Assembly: GCA_016508695.1 (NCBI GenBank)
Contig: VNKQ01000005.1
Span: forward strand, 248,001 to 312,000
Reading direction: 5' to 3'
DNA from: Hyphodiscus hymeniophilus
Lineage: Eukaryota; Ascomycota; Leotiomycetes; Helotiales; Hyphodiscaceae
Length of the DNA stretch: 64,000 bases
Shown here: positions 34,764 to 45,685 of the stretch, piece by piece
How positions within the stretch are numbered: the first letter of the stretch is position 1
How the letters are laid out: each line of letters begins with the position of its first letter
Notes under the pieces: generated by a model
Told to the model about the DNA's origin: nothing
Database searches by the model: none
The model's input: only the letters and a program-made list of their open reading frames with translations
Position numbers and translations under genes: made by a program

Positions 34764-36517
34764 TTACTTCTTGATCTCCAAGAGCTTGATATCAAAGGTG
34801 AGATCGCTGTTGCCTGGAATACCTGGCACACCCTTGCTGCCGTATGCGTGATGGGCGGGGATGGTGAGCCGACGCTCTCCACCGACCTGCAATCCAACAA
34901 CACCAATGTCCCAACCCTTGATGACTTCACCGGCACCCAGCTTGAACGAGAAAGGCTTGCCTTTCTTGTTTGCTGTGATTTGGTTAGTATATAGAAATTT
35001 GCAGATGATCCAATGACTTACAATCGAAAACCTGACCATTGTTGAGCTTTCCAATGTAGCGCATTCCAACTTTGTCGCCCTTCTTGCAAGCCGGACCAGA
35101 ACCAAGCTTCTTGTCATCAATCTTGACACCGTTGACCATCTTGACACCTAATCCAGCCTTGGGCTTGTCGCCATTCTCCTTGACTGGAGCAACAACCTCA
35201 GCTTTCTTAGTCTTCTCGGCAGATCCGGTGGGACCTTGCTCGAGATTCTTGGCGAATTGTACCTTCTTGTCAGTCTTTTCGGTCTTGGCCTCTCCGTTTG
35301 TCTCGGTCTCGGCCGGGGCAGCTTCACCGTTGTTCTTCTTCAGCTTCTTCAATTGCTTCTTGGAGAGCTTTGGTTCAGCATTGGCAACAACATCGGACTT
35401 CAATGACTTGGCCATGATATCATCAAGAGAGGCACCCTCATCAAGTTGATCAGCAGAGCGTTTGTTCTTGCCCTTCTTTTCCGCAGCCTTGACAAGCTTT
35501 GGGGCCTCCTCATCAGACTCAACCTCAATAATACGGGGGTCCTCGAGAGTATCAAGATCATCACTCTCCTCGTCATCCATCTCGAGCTCGAGCTCATCCT
35601 CATCAGGCGACAGATCATAATCTTCATCCTCTTCGTCATCGGAGTCACCATCATAAACCTCGTGGTGATGATTGTGTCCGTCATCATCAGGAATAACGTA
35701 GTTACCAGTGAGGAAGATGGAGTGAGTGCCGGTGACTTTGAAGAAGACCTTCTCGTTCTCAGCAATGGTGATGTCTAGAGGTTGTTGATAGTGCTAGATT
35801 GTGTTAGTTGAGTGTCTTTCCGGCGCAAGGAAAGGGATTTACCTTCTCGGGGTCAAGGGTGCAAAGAACAAACTCCTCGATCTCAATGTCCTCGTCGTCA
35901 TCCTCGCTATCTTCGTCCTCATCTTCATCCTCATCATCACCGGTGGCCTTAGCCTTACCCTTCTTATCGACACCATTGACGCCATCCTCCATCTCCTCAT
36001 CAGAATCGGCAGTGTCAATGGACTCCATGAGTTGCTTGAGAGCGGCCTCCTTTCTAGCTTTCTTCGACTTGGTAGGATCACTTGGGCCTCCGTTAACCTC
36101 CTCGTCATCCTCATCCTCAGACTCGGAATCGCTGTCACCCAAAATACCTCGCATGTACTCTTCATCATCCTCGTCGTCCTCATCCGACCCACCAGATTGA
36201 CGGATGATCTTCAGGGTAGCACGAGGAGTGAAGGTACCGGTGGCATTCTCATCAAGCTCGGGCGGTGCAGATGGGTCGAGGGCAGCCATGGTGATACGGA
36301 ACTGAAGAGGTTCATGTCAGTATTGCAACCATTGACAAGGTGTGGGAGACACAATTGTGTTCCGATGTTAGCTTACAGTAGCAGGGAAGTCTGGGATAGC
36401 TGGGACAATGAGATCGCCACATGGGACCTCAAGCCCATAAAGGGCGACTGTTGTTCATGTCAGTCCGAGTTGATTTTGTGGATTTCAAGATGAATACTAA
36501 CCAGGAAGAAGAGGCAT
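34764..36517 (-). CDS. Nucleolar FKBP-type peptidyl-prolyl isomerase (Fpr3/Fpr4 type)
   Basis: Fpr3/Fpr4 proteins are histone chaperones and histone proline isomerases. Exons 36517-36502 (only 16 nt), 36447-36377, 36301-35843, 35793-35022 and 34972-34764 give 508 residues with all phases matching; introns are 54, 75, 49 and 49 nt. The N-terminal nucleoplasmin-like domain starts MPLLPVALYGLEVPCGD and continues TFRITMAALDPSAPPELDE. Two long Asp/Glu tracts (about 60-180 and 215-265) are separated by a TGTHSIFLTGNYVIPDD strand; a Lys-rich tract follows (KKQLKKLKKNN). The FKBP domain fills about residues 395-508: VGMRYIGKLNNGQVFD, FSFKLGAGEVIKGWD, ERRLTIPAHHAYGSKG, LTFDIKLLEIKK. Catalytic pocket residues (Tyr, Phe, Asp, Trp, Tyr) look conserved. 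Opposite-strand ORFs are shadows of the acidic repeats. Confidence 0.93.
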
Positions 36518-37328
36518 CTTGAGTGATTGTCAGACACGCTCGTCAGGATTTTATGAGCGGTTAAACGCTGGGACAGTGATGGACTGTCTTTTTAAAGAAC
36601 TCTTGTGAAAAGGCACAAGAATCTCTGTATCGGAAAGTTGAAAAGAGCGGTGTCGCAAGACGAAGTTCTCGAGGCGACGAACAAAATAAACGGCGAGCAA
36701 AAATTTGAGATTTTGGCGCTAAGATACGAACAGCTTATCCGCCGCTAACACCTGGCCGGTCAACCAATCACGTGAAGTCTTCACACGTGCAGTCCTTCGA
36801 CTTCTTTCAACTATTACAGACAATTATCCCCTGCATGTCATTCTGGAGGGAACTGTGCAAGATGCGTTCGACTGGTGCTAACGTGTGAATCACCTTTGAG
36901 AACCATTTTTAAGCGAGTGCCCTAAATCTAGAGTTTCGTGAACTGGCAACTTCAGCCTCAGAACATTGAACCAGAAGTTCTGGTCAACAACAGTATTCAT
37001 ATTCTTCCTGCCCTGGCTTATGTACATAATGTAGCAGCCCGAGCTTTGACGGTTCCGATAAGCCAATTAAAGCGTCGTATTAAACTTGCTGGGTTTGTAG
37101 AGGGAAGAACGACTTTACTATCGTGCTGGCATTTGACGCAAATCTTGGTGGTCTGTAGATGGGGGGAAAGTAGATAACAGCGCCACAATAGCAGCGGCTG
37201 AAGACATCATTATCCGCCGCATAGTATATTTTGCGCTACACATGCTTGTGGATTAACAACGAGTTCATGGGCTTTTGAAGTAGACGCAAAGGCGTCGACA
37301 TCTTCCCGAAACTACGTTTCTAACGACC
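36518..37328. promoter_or_regulatory. Promoter region of the FKBP gene
   Basis: About 810 nt; includes the 3' flank of the MFS gene. A 79-codon + strand ORF at 36938-37177 has no recognisable feature. Confidence 0.45.
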
Positions 37329-38930
37329 TCAAAGTTCGATCGCAAATCTCTCCCTCAGGCCCTCCCCATAATAGTAGAATAATAGCGGACTTGGGGCCAG
37401 TGCAACCCCCACAAAACCAAAAATACTCATTCCCCAACCCACCCCATACTTGTCCAGCAACATCGGAGTAAGCAAAGGGATCACGCCCCCAATAATACTC
37501 CTGAATAGCGCGCCTGCAGCAATAGCACTTGCAGCATACCGTTCGAAAGCGTCAATGTAATAATTTTGGACCGAATTGAAAACCGCCACTTGTCCAATGC
37601 CGTAGAAGAATGTTGCTGCAACTGACGCGAACCAATGGGCATGAAATTCGATAGTCCAGGCGAACCAAAAGAGAGAAATGGGAATCAGTACTGCCCCAAC
37701 GTTCGCGAGAGGCAGTCTGTACTCGGGTTTTTGGGTTCCGCCATTTTTCTTAGTGAGCATGTTGAAGATCGTGTCAATGTGGGGGACGAGGAACCAGACC
37801 GCAACGAGGAAACCAAGTCCAGGTCCGAGGTATACAAGCCCGACCTGCAGAGTGCTGAAACCATAGTCAGGGCCATATATGGCTTGGAATTGCGTGTAGA
37901 GGCTGTAGGTTGTGGCAAAAATAAGAGCTTGGTATGAGGCCATTATTATGACGATGGGTTGGGTGAACAGGATCCGAAGCGGACGTTGGATTGACCCCGT
38001 GAGTTTCTTAGCGAGGGGGCGGTCGTCTTCTCGGTCAAAGTAATAGTCTCCTCCTTCATTCTGTTGAAGCTCCTTTTTTCGACGAGCTAGGATGACGGGA
38101 GCGAAGGTTTCCTTAAGGAAGATAAAGGCGGTGAATGTCACGACGCTGCAGATGATCAGATTGATCCAGAAAAGCCAGGGCCATTGGAGATTGCTGAGAA
38201 TGATGCCTCCCAGAAGTGGTCCAATCGTAGGTCCTAGAAGAGGTCCGAGAAGATAAATCCCAAAGATACCAGCTCTCTCATTGGGCTCGTACATATCGCT
38301 GATCGTTCCTCCGCCATTGGCGATCGCCACGCCTTTACTGTTTCAGCAACTACTATAAACACGGCCAGAGGTTCATTACTCACTCCCGAATAAACCGGCT
38401 AAGGTCCGCATTGTGATGAGACATGCAAGGTTGGGACTCAGAGCAGTTGGAATTTGTAATAAAGTGAAGATCGTGAAGCAAATCAAGTACAATGGCTTTC
38501 GACCGAATGTCTCGGAAAGTGGTGCGAGAATGAGAGGTCCAATGCCCAACATAACCACGAATCCGGTCTGGCAGCCAATGACTGAGTTCCTTGATGTCTT
38601 GAGAGACTCCGCTATCTGGTCAATGCCGGGAGCGAACATGCTGCTCGCCAGCGGACTGAGTACTGTCACACAGTTACATCGAAGAAGCACAGAAGATTCC
38701 ACATGACGTACTGGACATGGAGGCAACAACGACGATGTTTTCTAACTTTGTCCATTTTGACCAAGCTCGAGGGTTCGAGTCATCTTCTTTCGAGAATTCA
38801 AGCAACTGGATATGTTAGAGTAACCGACACGCGTATATGCTCTGGGACAAACTTGTCTATTATCCTGCGATCCGTTCTCCTGATCGTGCAGAAGTGGCGA
38901 TCTTTCGCTTGTCCCGCTGGTATCTGGCAT
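37329..38930 (-). CDS. Major facilitator superfamily transporter, DHA1-like (multidrug/polyamine type)
   Basis: Exons 38930-38853, 38805-38712, 38662-38380 and 38337-37329 give 487 residues; introns 47, 49, 49 and 42 nt, phases consistent. Begins MPDTSGTSERSPLLHD (soluble) and then DDSNPRAWSKWTKLENIVVV, the usual lead into TM1 for this family. Family landmarks are LAPLSETFGRKPLYL (loop 2-3, an A-like motif) and GGGTISDMYEPNERAGIFG, then GPLLGPTIGPLLGG (motif C region, typical of H+ antiporters). About twelve membrane segments can be counted. It probably exports small molecules at the plasma membrane by proton antiport; the substrate cannot be read from sequence. It is divergent from REV1 across a 620-nt gap, with no metabolic cluster around it. 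The exon 1 donor (GTTTGT) is the least certain junction. Confidence 0.88.
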
Positions 38931-39550
38931 CTTTCGTGACTACGTGATTTTTGGTCTGAGAAGAGAGTATGAAACCAAAGGACAAATCTAAAGACAGAGG
39001 TAATAGAGCTGGAAATATATATGAGACAGAGGGAAGCGCGGTAGGTAAGAACCGCTTACTAGTCTATGTTCTTACACAAGTACGCGCCGATGACGACGTT
39101 ACGCCTCACGCAGCCCAATTCAAGCAACCTCCCTTGGGTTACGACTTCGATGTCGGACAAGGTAGACATAACACGCATGGTGGCTCTTCCTGGCGCAAGC
39201 GATGCCATCTTGAATGGTGCCCATTCTCAGATGTTTGGTTTTCATCCATCGAGCAAGTCTTCAGACAACAAAAACATTATGCAGTCCAGAGAAAGACGTC
39301 GGTCACCGTACTTTATTGTAAGCTAAATTCGAGTCACGTGTGACCGTCATTTGTCTCGCGATAGCAAGATCGCGTCTACTACGGTAGCAATCAGGTTGTC
39401 AGTCGACTCTCGCAAATAAGAACGGAAATATTGGCATCTCTGTGACGGGCCCTCATACCCCTGTCAGTACTCAAATTATGGTGCTGCGACTATAATATCA
39501 GGGCTTGGTGGCTTCAGTTTGCCTGAAATCGACGCATCGCCACCGCGAAC
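38931..39550. promoter_or_regulatory. Divergent promoter region of the MFS gene (-) and REV1 (+)
   Basis: 620 nt between opposing starts. Short ORFs only. Confidence 0.5.
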
Positions 39551-42500
39551 ATGGGGAGCAGGCTGGAGAAAAATTCGGAATCCGTACGGAAGCGGATCGA
39601 GGCCCATTCGTTCGAAGATGAAGAGGGTGATGAGTATGAAGGGTCTAAGTTCGGTGGGTTTTCAGATTACTTCCGTCGCAAGAAGATCAAACTCCAGAAT
39701 CTCGACGCCGAAGTCCGCTCGTCCTCTGCGCATCCTCAGATATTCCGTGGTATCGTTGCGCACGTGAATGGCTACACTCAGCCTTCATTGAATGATCTTC
39801 ATCGTTTGATTGTCAGTCATGGAGGCGGTTTCATGCAGTATCTAGACGGCAAGACCACGGTCACCCATATCATTGCCGCCAACTTAACGCCGAAGAAAGC
39901 CATTGAATTCAAGCGATATCGTATCGTAAAACCGGCATGGATAGTGGAAAGTGTCAATGCGGGTAAAGTCCTACCATGGGAGTTGTATCGAGTCATCGAT
40001 GAGGGCGCTGGGCAGAAGTTACTAGGATTTGACGATGGCAAGATTGTCAGTCAAGCCAATACCCAGAAGCGAGGATATCGCGACCAGACTAATACCAGTT
40101 GGTATACCAGTCAAGTCAAGAACGTTGCAGAAGACATAGACGATGATGGTGGAGCTCAATTCCCGAGTTCGCAGCGTGTCACTTTGAATGGAACTGCCAC
40201 GTATTTAGATGATCGTCCACGAGAGAGCATCGAGACACCGAGCGTCAAAAGTATCCAGATGCCCGAGCAGAATCTTAACTCAAGTTTCGAAGTCACATCC
40301 TCTTTCGAGGCGGCCCTGAACGAAGTCCCTATTGGGAATCGACCAGCGAAAGCGGACTTGGCCGAGGAGAATGGACGTGTTGCCGCAATGGCACTTGCCC
40401 TGGAATCCGATGCTGCTCCGGAGTTAAAATCTCCTCGCGTCAAGACACCACCAAAAGGTGATGATCGTTATAGCCCGCTCAAAAGACCACACGAAGTTGA
40501 AAACTCGTCTCCTTCGAAGAAAGCTAAAGCCATGACAGCGGAAGAGCACAATGTTCAATTATTGCAAGATCCAAGAATGCGACAATCCTCAACCGCAAAT
40601 CCTGAGTTTCTGAAGCAATACTACTCAGAATCTCGTCTGCACCATTTATCAACATGGAAGGCAGATCTGAAGTCAAGATTCCAGGCGATGGCGGCAGAGA
40701 AGTCCGCATCACAGAGGACTCCAGTGAAGCGGAAACCAGGGTCCAGACGTTACATTATGCACGTCGATTTCGACAGCTTCTTCTGTGCTGTTTCTCTCAA
40801 GAGTGCTCCAGATTATGTCGATAAACCTGCTGTGGTTGCTCATGGCAGTGGTACCGGATCAGAGATTGCTAGTTGCAATTATCCTGCTCGCACTTTTGGG
40901 GTCAAAAATGGGATGTGGATGAAGCAAGCGTTAGTGCTCTGTCCAGAAATCAAGGTCCTTCCCTACGATTTTCCAGCATATGAAGAAGCGAGCAAGTCAT
41001 TTTACGAGGCTATCATCGACGTCGGTGGCATTGTACAGAGTGTCAGCATCGATGAGGCATTGATCGATATTACTTCCTTGTGTCTGCCTGCGGGTGGAAG
41101 CGATGGCGTTGGTGTGAAAGAAGGGAGCATTTGGCGTGAACAAGAAAAGGCCAATCAAATTGCAGAAGCGCTCCGAAGAGTGGTAAAGGAGACGACGCAG
41201 TGTGCAGTTTCCGTGGGGATTGGAGGGAACATATTACTCGCCAAGGTCGCGCTTCGGAAAGCGAAGCCTGCTGGTCAACACCAAATCAAGCCGGAAGAAG
41301 CCCTCGATTTCGTAGCGGAGCTTAAAGTTACAGACCTGCCTGGTGTAGCTTACAGCATCGGCGGGAAGCTTGAGGAAATTGGCGTTATATTCGTGAAGGA
41401 CGTCCGTGAGCTGAGTAAAGAGCGTCTAATGACAGTTTTAGGCCCCAAGACTGGCGAAAAGATATGGGATTATTCGAGAGGCATTGATCGAACAGAGGTC
41501 GGAGAGCAAGTCGTCCGTAAATCTGTTTCCGCAGAAGTCAACTGGGGTATACGATTCATCTCACAACCCGAAGCTGAAGAATTTGTGCGAAATCTCTGTG
41601 GGGAGCTTCAGCGGCGTTTGGTGGAGCAGAAAGTCAAAGGCAGACAATTTACGATGAAGATCATGAAGAAAGCTGCAGATGCGCCTTTGGATCCGCCAAA
41701 ACATCTAGGCCATGGGAAATGTGATACCTATAACAAAAGCATCGTTCTTGGAGTTGCTACGAATAGTGCCGAGGTCACTGGACGTGAGGCTGTGTCAATT
41801 CTTCGAAGCTATGGATTCTCAGCTGGCGAGCTTCGAGGTTTGGGTGTTCAAATGACGAAGCTAGAACCTCTGAAACCCAGTGATGCGTTACCGGATGGAA
41901 GCCAAAAGAGGATCAACTTTGGCAAATCCATAACACCAAAGCTGTCAAGGCAGATCACGGAGGATCCAATCGACGATCCGCAAACGCCAAGGAGAGATCG
42001 CAAGCCGCCGAACTTTGGAAGCAACAAAGTGACTGAAGATCCAATCGATGAAACCACTCCTCAGAAGCCGAGGCCATTTTCTGCACGCCTCATAGATAGC
42101 GACCCGATTGACGATATCAACAGTCCCAAGAAAACCAAATCCACGCCCATTCACCCTGCTACAGCAATAGCAAGAGCCAACGCTGCAGATAGCAGTGCAA
42201 CTAAACTCCTCAATCTTACTGGCACACAATTTATCCTTCCTACTCAGATCGACCAAAGCGTTTTAGCAGAGCTACCACAACACATCCAATCTAGACTCAT
42301 GGCCCAAAGCAGGAGCGCATCCACATCGCGAGACCAATCACCGGCTCTTAAATCTCGCTCGAATTCGCCCACCCGTCAACATCCTATACCATCACAAATC
42401 GACCCCGAAGTCTTTGCAGCCCTCCCAGAAGATATGAAGGCAGAAGTCCTAGCATCCTACAAATCCAACGGCCCTAACGCGAGAGGCCAATCTCTTCTCC

Positions 42501-43186
42501 CTCAGTCACCACGAAAATCCAAACCCCTCCCGCCGAAGAAATGGACACCCACTAAGAAACGCGGCCGTCCACCAGGATCAAAGAACAGATTAACAGACCC
42601 CTCACAATCAAATTTTATACGCGATCCGTTCAAATCAGCTCCGAAGCCTATTACTGTAGAGGCAGAGGATGATAGCGATGATGGCTTAGATCCCGATTTC
42701 CTCTCTGCGTTACCAGAAGACATGCGAGCCGAACTCGTTGCTGAGCATATGCGTAAGCAGAAGGCTAAGGGTGTCGTAGCAGAGTTGAGCCTTGCCGCGC
42801 CGAAGAAACGAAAGCCTATACCTCTAGAGCCCATGGGTCAAAGAAGACTCAAATTGCCGCCACGAGAGCCGAGGCCGACGTTCACGACGCAGGGACTGAG
42901 TACCCTGCCTCAATTGCGGGAGACCTTGAGTGCATGGTTCGAGGAATTCAGCAAGGAGGGTCCACATCCCGATGATGTTGGAGCCATGGAGAGGTACTTG
43001 AAGAGAGTCGTGCTCGATGAGCGGGATCTGGGGAAAGTACAAGCCATTGTTAGATGGCTTGCTTGGCTAGTAGACTGCGGTGATGACAGCCATGGTACTA
43101 GGAGTTGGGGCAGGGCGTTGGAGGGTATGAAAGATAAGATACAGGACGCCGTGAAGGAACGGGGACTGGGGAGGCTGGAATTATGA
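39551..43186 (+). CDS. REV1: DNA repair deoxycytidyl transferase REV1
   Basis: A single exon of 1211 codons. Rev1 is a Y-family polymerase that inserts dCMP opposite abasic sites and scaffolds translesion synthesis with Pol zeta. BRCT domain about residues 60-160 (FRGIVAHVNGYTQPS, AWIVESVNAGKVLPW). Catalytic core about 395-735: metal-binding HVDFDSFFCAV near 403 and SVSIDEALIDIT near 497, both acidic triad positions present; FGVKNGMWMKQA is the Rev1 G-loop/finger region. The little-finger part follows with KGRQFTMKIMKKAADAP. Three ubiquitin-binding-motif-like segments lie near 903 (LAELPQHIQSRL), 950 (FAALPEDMKAEV) and 1046 (FLSALPEDMRAEL); they contain the Leu-Pro core. The C-terminal domain near 1110-1180 (LPQLRETLSAWF) fits the Rev7/polymerase-binding module. 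A basic KKRGRPPGSK near 1000 could bind DNA. Confidence 0.96.
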   Translation: MGSRLEKNSESVRKRIEAHSFEDEEGDEYEGSKFGGFSDYFRRKKIKLQNLDAEVRSSSAHPQIFRGIVAHVNGYTQPSLNDLHRLIVSHGGGFMQYLDGKTTVTHIIAANLTPKKAIEFKRYRIVKPAWIVESVNAGKVLPWELYRVIDEGAGQKLLGFDDGKIVSQANTQKRGYRDQTNTSWYTSQVKNVAEDIDDDGGAQFPSSQRVTLNGTATYLDDRPRESIETPSVKSIQMPEQNLNSSFEVTSSFEAALNEVPIGNRPAKADLAEENGRVAAMALALESDAAPELKSPRVKTPPKGDDRYSPLKRPHEVENSSPSKKAKAMTAEEHNVQLLQDPRMRQSSTANPEFLKQYYSESRLHHLSTWKADLKSRFQAMAAEKSASQRTPVKRKPGSRRYIMHVDFDSFFCAVSLKSAPDYVDKPAVVAHGSGTGSEIASCNYPARTFGVKNGMWMKQALVLCPEIKVLPYDFPAYEEASKSFYEAIIDVGGIVQSVSIDEALIDITSLCLPAGGSDGVGVKEGSIWREQEKANQIAEALRRVVKETTQCAVSVGIGGNILLAKVALRKAKPAGQHQIKPEEALDFVAELKVTDLPGVAYSIGGKLEEIGVIFVKDVRELSKERLMTVLGPKTGEKIWDYSRGIDRTEVGEQVVRKSVSAEVNWGIRFISQPEAEEFVRNLCGELQRRLVEQKVKGRQFTMKIMKKAADAPLDPPKHLGHGKCDTYNKSIVLGVATNSAEVTGREAVSILRSYGFSAGELRGLGVQMTKLEPLKPSDALPDGSQKRINFGKSITPKLSRQITEDPIDDPQTPRRDRKPPNFGSNKVTEDPIDETTPQKPRPFSARLIDSDPIDDINSPKKTKSTPIHPATAIARANAADSSATKLLNLTGTQFILPTQIDQSVLAELPQHIQSRLMAQSRSASTSRDQSPALKSRSNSPTRQHPIPSQIDPEVFAALPEDMKAEVLASYKSNGPNARGQSLLPQSPRKSKPLPPKKWTPTKKRGRPPGSKNRLTDPSQSNFIRDPFKSAPKPITVEAEDDSDDGLDPDFLSALPEDMRAELVAEHMRKQKAKGVVAELSLAAPKKRKPIPLEPMGQRRLKLPPREPRPTFTTQGLSTLPQLRETLSAWFEEFSKEGPHPDDVGAMERYLKRVVLDERDLGKVQAIVRWLAWLVDCGDDSHGTRSWGRALEGMKDKIQDAVKERGLGRLEL

Positions 43187-43491
43187 TTAATTATGATAAT
43201 GATAATATGTCTATGAGCGTCCAGCACTAAGTCGTCTTCTTTTCCAAACGCCTCCTTCTCGATCGTCCTGTCTGCCGTTCGTCTACCGGGTGCGAACGGC
43301 ACTGGTCAAACGTTTCCATGCAAGAATTAGCAGTCCATCAAAAACATAACCAATGATTCTCCCCAACATCATCTCCATTTCACCCACGCCAAAGCCTTTA
43401 TGGCCCCTTTTTGCCACACTCTCACCACACCATGCCATTATTCCAATAGTAACGCCTCACTTGCCTAGGTGGTGCCATTAGCTTTCTCCAG
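43187..43491. other. Intergenic between convergent REV1 and WSC gene
   Basis: About 300 nt with a repetitive ttatgataatgataat stretch just after the REV1 stop; no gene. Confidence 0.5.
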
Positions 43492-44162
43492 TCACGACCA
43501 ACCAACAAGCACGGCGACCGCAACACCCAAAGCCAACGCACTACCCACAGAGGCATCTCTTCCCACCACCGCAGCGCCCTTCTTCTCACTCTGCTTCTGA
43601 TAAACACTAATCACCAACGATCCACCACAGATCTGCGAGCTATTCCCCGCGCAGGCCAGATTGCACGACGAGTCTGGCAGCTTGGCGGACACGGCTGAGA
43701 GTAGAGGCGCACAGTAGCACTCCCTGTGGACGAAACAATTTCCATCAGCGTCTGGTTCTTCACTGGCTTCATAGAAATGAAGCTGGGGTGTTTTCAATTT
43801 CAACAGGAGGAGAGAAGAGGGACGAACCGTGTATATTCCAAACCCGCAAAAACACCATCCCCTCCCGCCTTGCAGAATTGCAAACACGTCTCTACCGTCA
43901 TGTTGTTACTCGACTCGTCCCCTCCGCCCGTCAAGGCCCGCGTCATGGCCGTGCCATTGAGGAGGGTCGTCTCGTTATAGCAGCCATAGTACGTATACGT
44001 CGAGTCACCCGGGAAGATGGTCGCGTTTACGGAGGTCGCGGGTGTTATTGCGCTGGTTGGCCCCGCGGAGGTGGAGGATGTTGTTGAGCTTGCGGCTGAG
44101 GCCGAGTGGAGGAGGTAGAGACTTGCGAGGAGTGGTGTCTTGAGGAGCATTTTGAGAAGCAT
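43492..44162 (-). CDS. WSC-domain secreted, probably GPI-anchored protein
   Basis: Exons 44162-43828 and 43723-43492 (104-nt intron, GTTCGT donor, CCACAG acceptor) give 188 residues. Signal peptide MLLKMLLKTPLLASLYLLHSASA; a second Met at position 5 could also start it. A Ser/Thr-rich mucin-like stretch follows. The WSC domain begins YYGCYNE and contains TVETCLQFC, FAGLEYTRECYCAPLL, CNLACAGNSSQICGG and SVYQ, including the conserved Cys pairs and the intron at the usual place inside the domain. The end is hydrophobic (ALALGVAVAVLVGWS), with no basic cytosolic tail, so GPI attachment is more likely than a Wsc-type sensor. WSC domains bind glucans; the role here is probably in the cell wall. Confidence 0.9.
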
Positions 44163-45685
44163 CTTGGAGGTAGGTAGTTTAACGACAGTGGTGAGAGAGG
44201 GGAGTGTGATGGAGAAACAGCGAGGTGAACGACGGTGAGAGGTGACGAATCTATTCGTAGACTCTTATCGTGTTGAGCTGAGAGGGAAGAGCTGAGCCAC
44301 CATAGCTGTCCGTGCTGAAGCTGCGGAAGATCCCATGTAGATCTTGCTAGCTTCCGAGATAATCGTTAGCGCTGCCAAAGGTGGCTAGCGGGTCAACCTC
44401 TCCTTTCTTCGCGTCTTTTTCTACTTTCTACAACATACTCGGAGTGGAGTTTCACATTGATGAGACTGCGGCGAGCTCAGTGGCTCGGCTTTGGCGATGA
44501 CCCAGCGAAAAACTTAACTGGAGTCTGAATATGGATAATTCCAAGCAACAGATCTCATCTATCCTTGCTCCAAGCCTGTACATGAGCTTGGGTTGCTATG
44601 CCATCTTGACTTCGAGACTGAAGGTGGGCAATAACAGTCGCTCTACTGCATAACGAGTCTGCCATGCCAGAAGATACTATAAAATTTCCCGTATCTCTTG
44701 TTGGTTCCAGTTGATGATGCTGACATTATCGTTGAGTTCGCATGCGCATGCTTCCTTCTTACGCCTAGCTATGTGTTTCCTTGCTCTACAGTCTGAGTTG
44801 TGTTGAAAATCATATGATCTGGCTCTGTGTCAGTGACACTCGGCTTAGAGCGCAGAAAAAATGGGCAATATCTTCGCAGGCCGGGTGGCGAGAAAATCTA
44901 ATACAGAAGCCCGTTTACACACAAAAATATTACGCTTTCTTCCGCTACGTGTACGGGAGCAAAGAGGAGTCCACAGATCTGAGAGGATCGCAATACGTTC
45001 GCCTGGTCTCAATAAGCTTGTTGTCAGGCGTGCTTTCTGGAAAGAACAGATACATTACCTGTTATGATCTTCTACCTCATGCTTTGTATTTTCTTATTTG
45101 GGCCTTTGGTTCCGAAGCCTAATGAATAACAAAGGCACGAAGATCCTTTGGCCTTGAAAGAACCATTTTTCTGGTCTTTGCAAAAATAATTGGTTTTGTA
45201 TAGCAGTGATCAGCCTTTGACAGCGCGTCTTGTGTGCGTTCGCGTGCTTTCATGATAGTTGCAGCTTTTCCATGCTTGTAAGTGAATGATATGGACTATT
45301 TGACAAATAAAATGCGGAGCCGTTTATCACAGTCGTTGGCAGCGCATTCACTCACACGAAAGGAAGCGCGTGCTAGCCTCCAGCTTCTTGATTCGTGTCA
45401 CTCCCAGCAGAACAAGACGGCGACTTCCCGAACCTCCAATCCGAAAATATCACCAACTCTCAATTGCAACTACTTCCAGCCATCGCCCTGGAATCAAATA
45501 AAATCGATCTTCTCTCCTCGCACATAGTCCTCAACGCTTATTCGGGTCACGTAAGTCTCTCTCTCATCTCTTTCCTCCCAACTTCTCCTCTCAGCAGCAA
45601 GAATATTTGCAGCCCCCCATTTCACTTTCAACAGCTTGAATGTCTAAAGTTGTCATGTGTTACTAACTGTTGTCCACCATTCAGA
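44163..45685. promoter_or_regulatory. Divergent promoter region of the WSC gene (-) and an unknown gene (+)
   Basis: About 1.5 kb. A probable 5'-UTR intron of the + gene lies at 45551-45684. An isolated 113-codon ORF at 44781-45122 shows no domain and was not called as a gene. Confidence 0.5.
45551..45684 (+). other. Probable 5'-UTR intron of the downstream gene
   Basis: GTAAGT donor at 45551, TACTAAC branch signal near 45661, and CAG acceptor at 45682-45684, one nucleotide before the start ATG at 45686. Confidence 0.6.

Noticed and set aside
35446..36493. Long + strand ORFs opposite the FKBP gene
   Set aside because: They mirror Asp/Glu codon repeats, giving Ser/Ile/Leu low complexity, with no independent start context or domain.
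44781..45122. 113-codon + strand ORF
   Set aside because: No domain, no splice partner, and composition unlike neighbouring genes.
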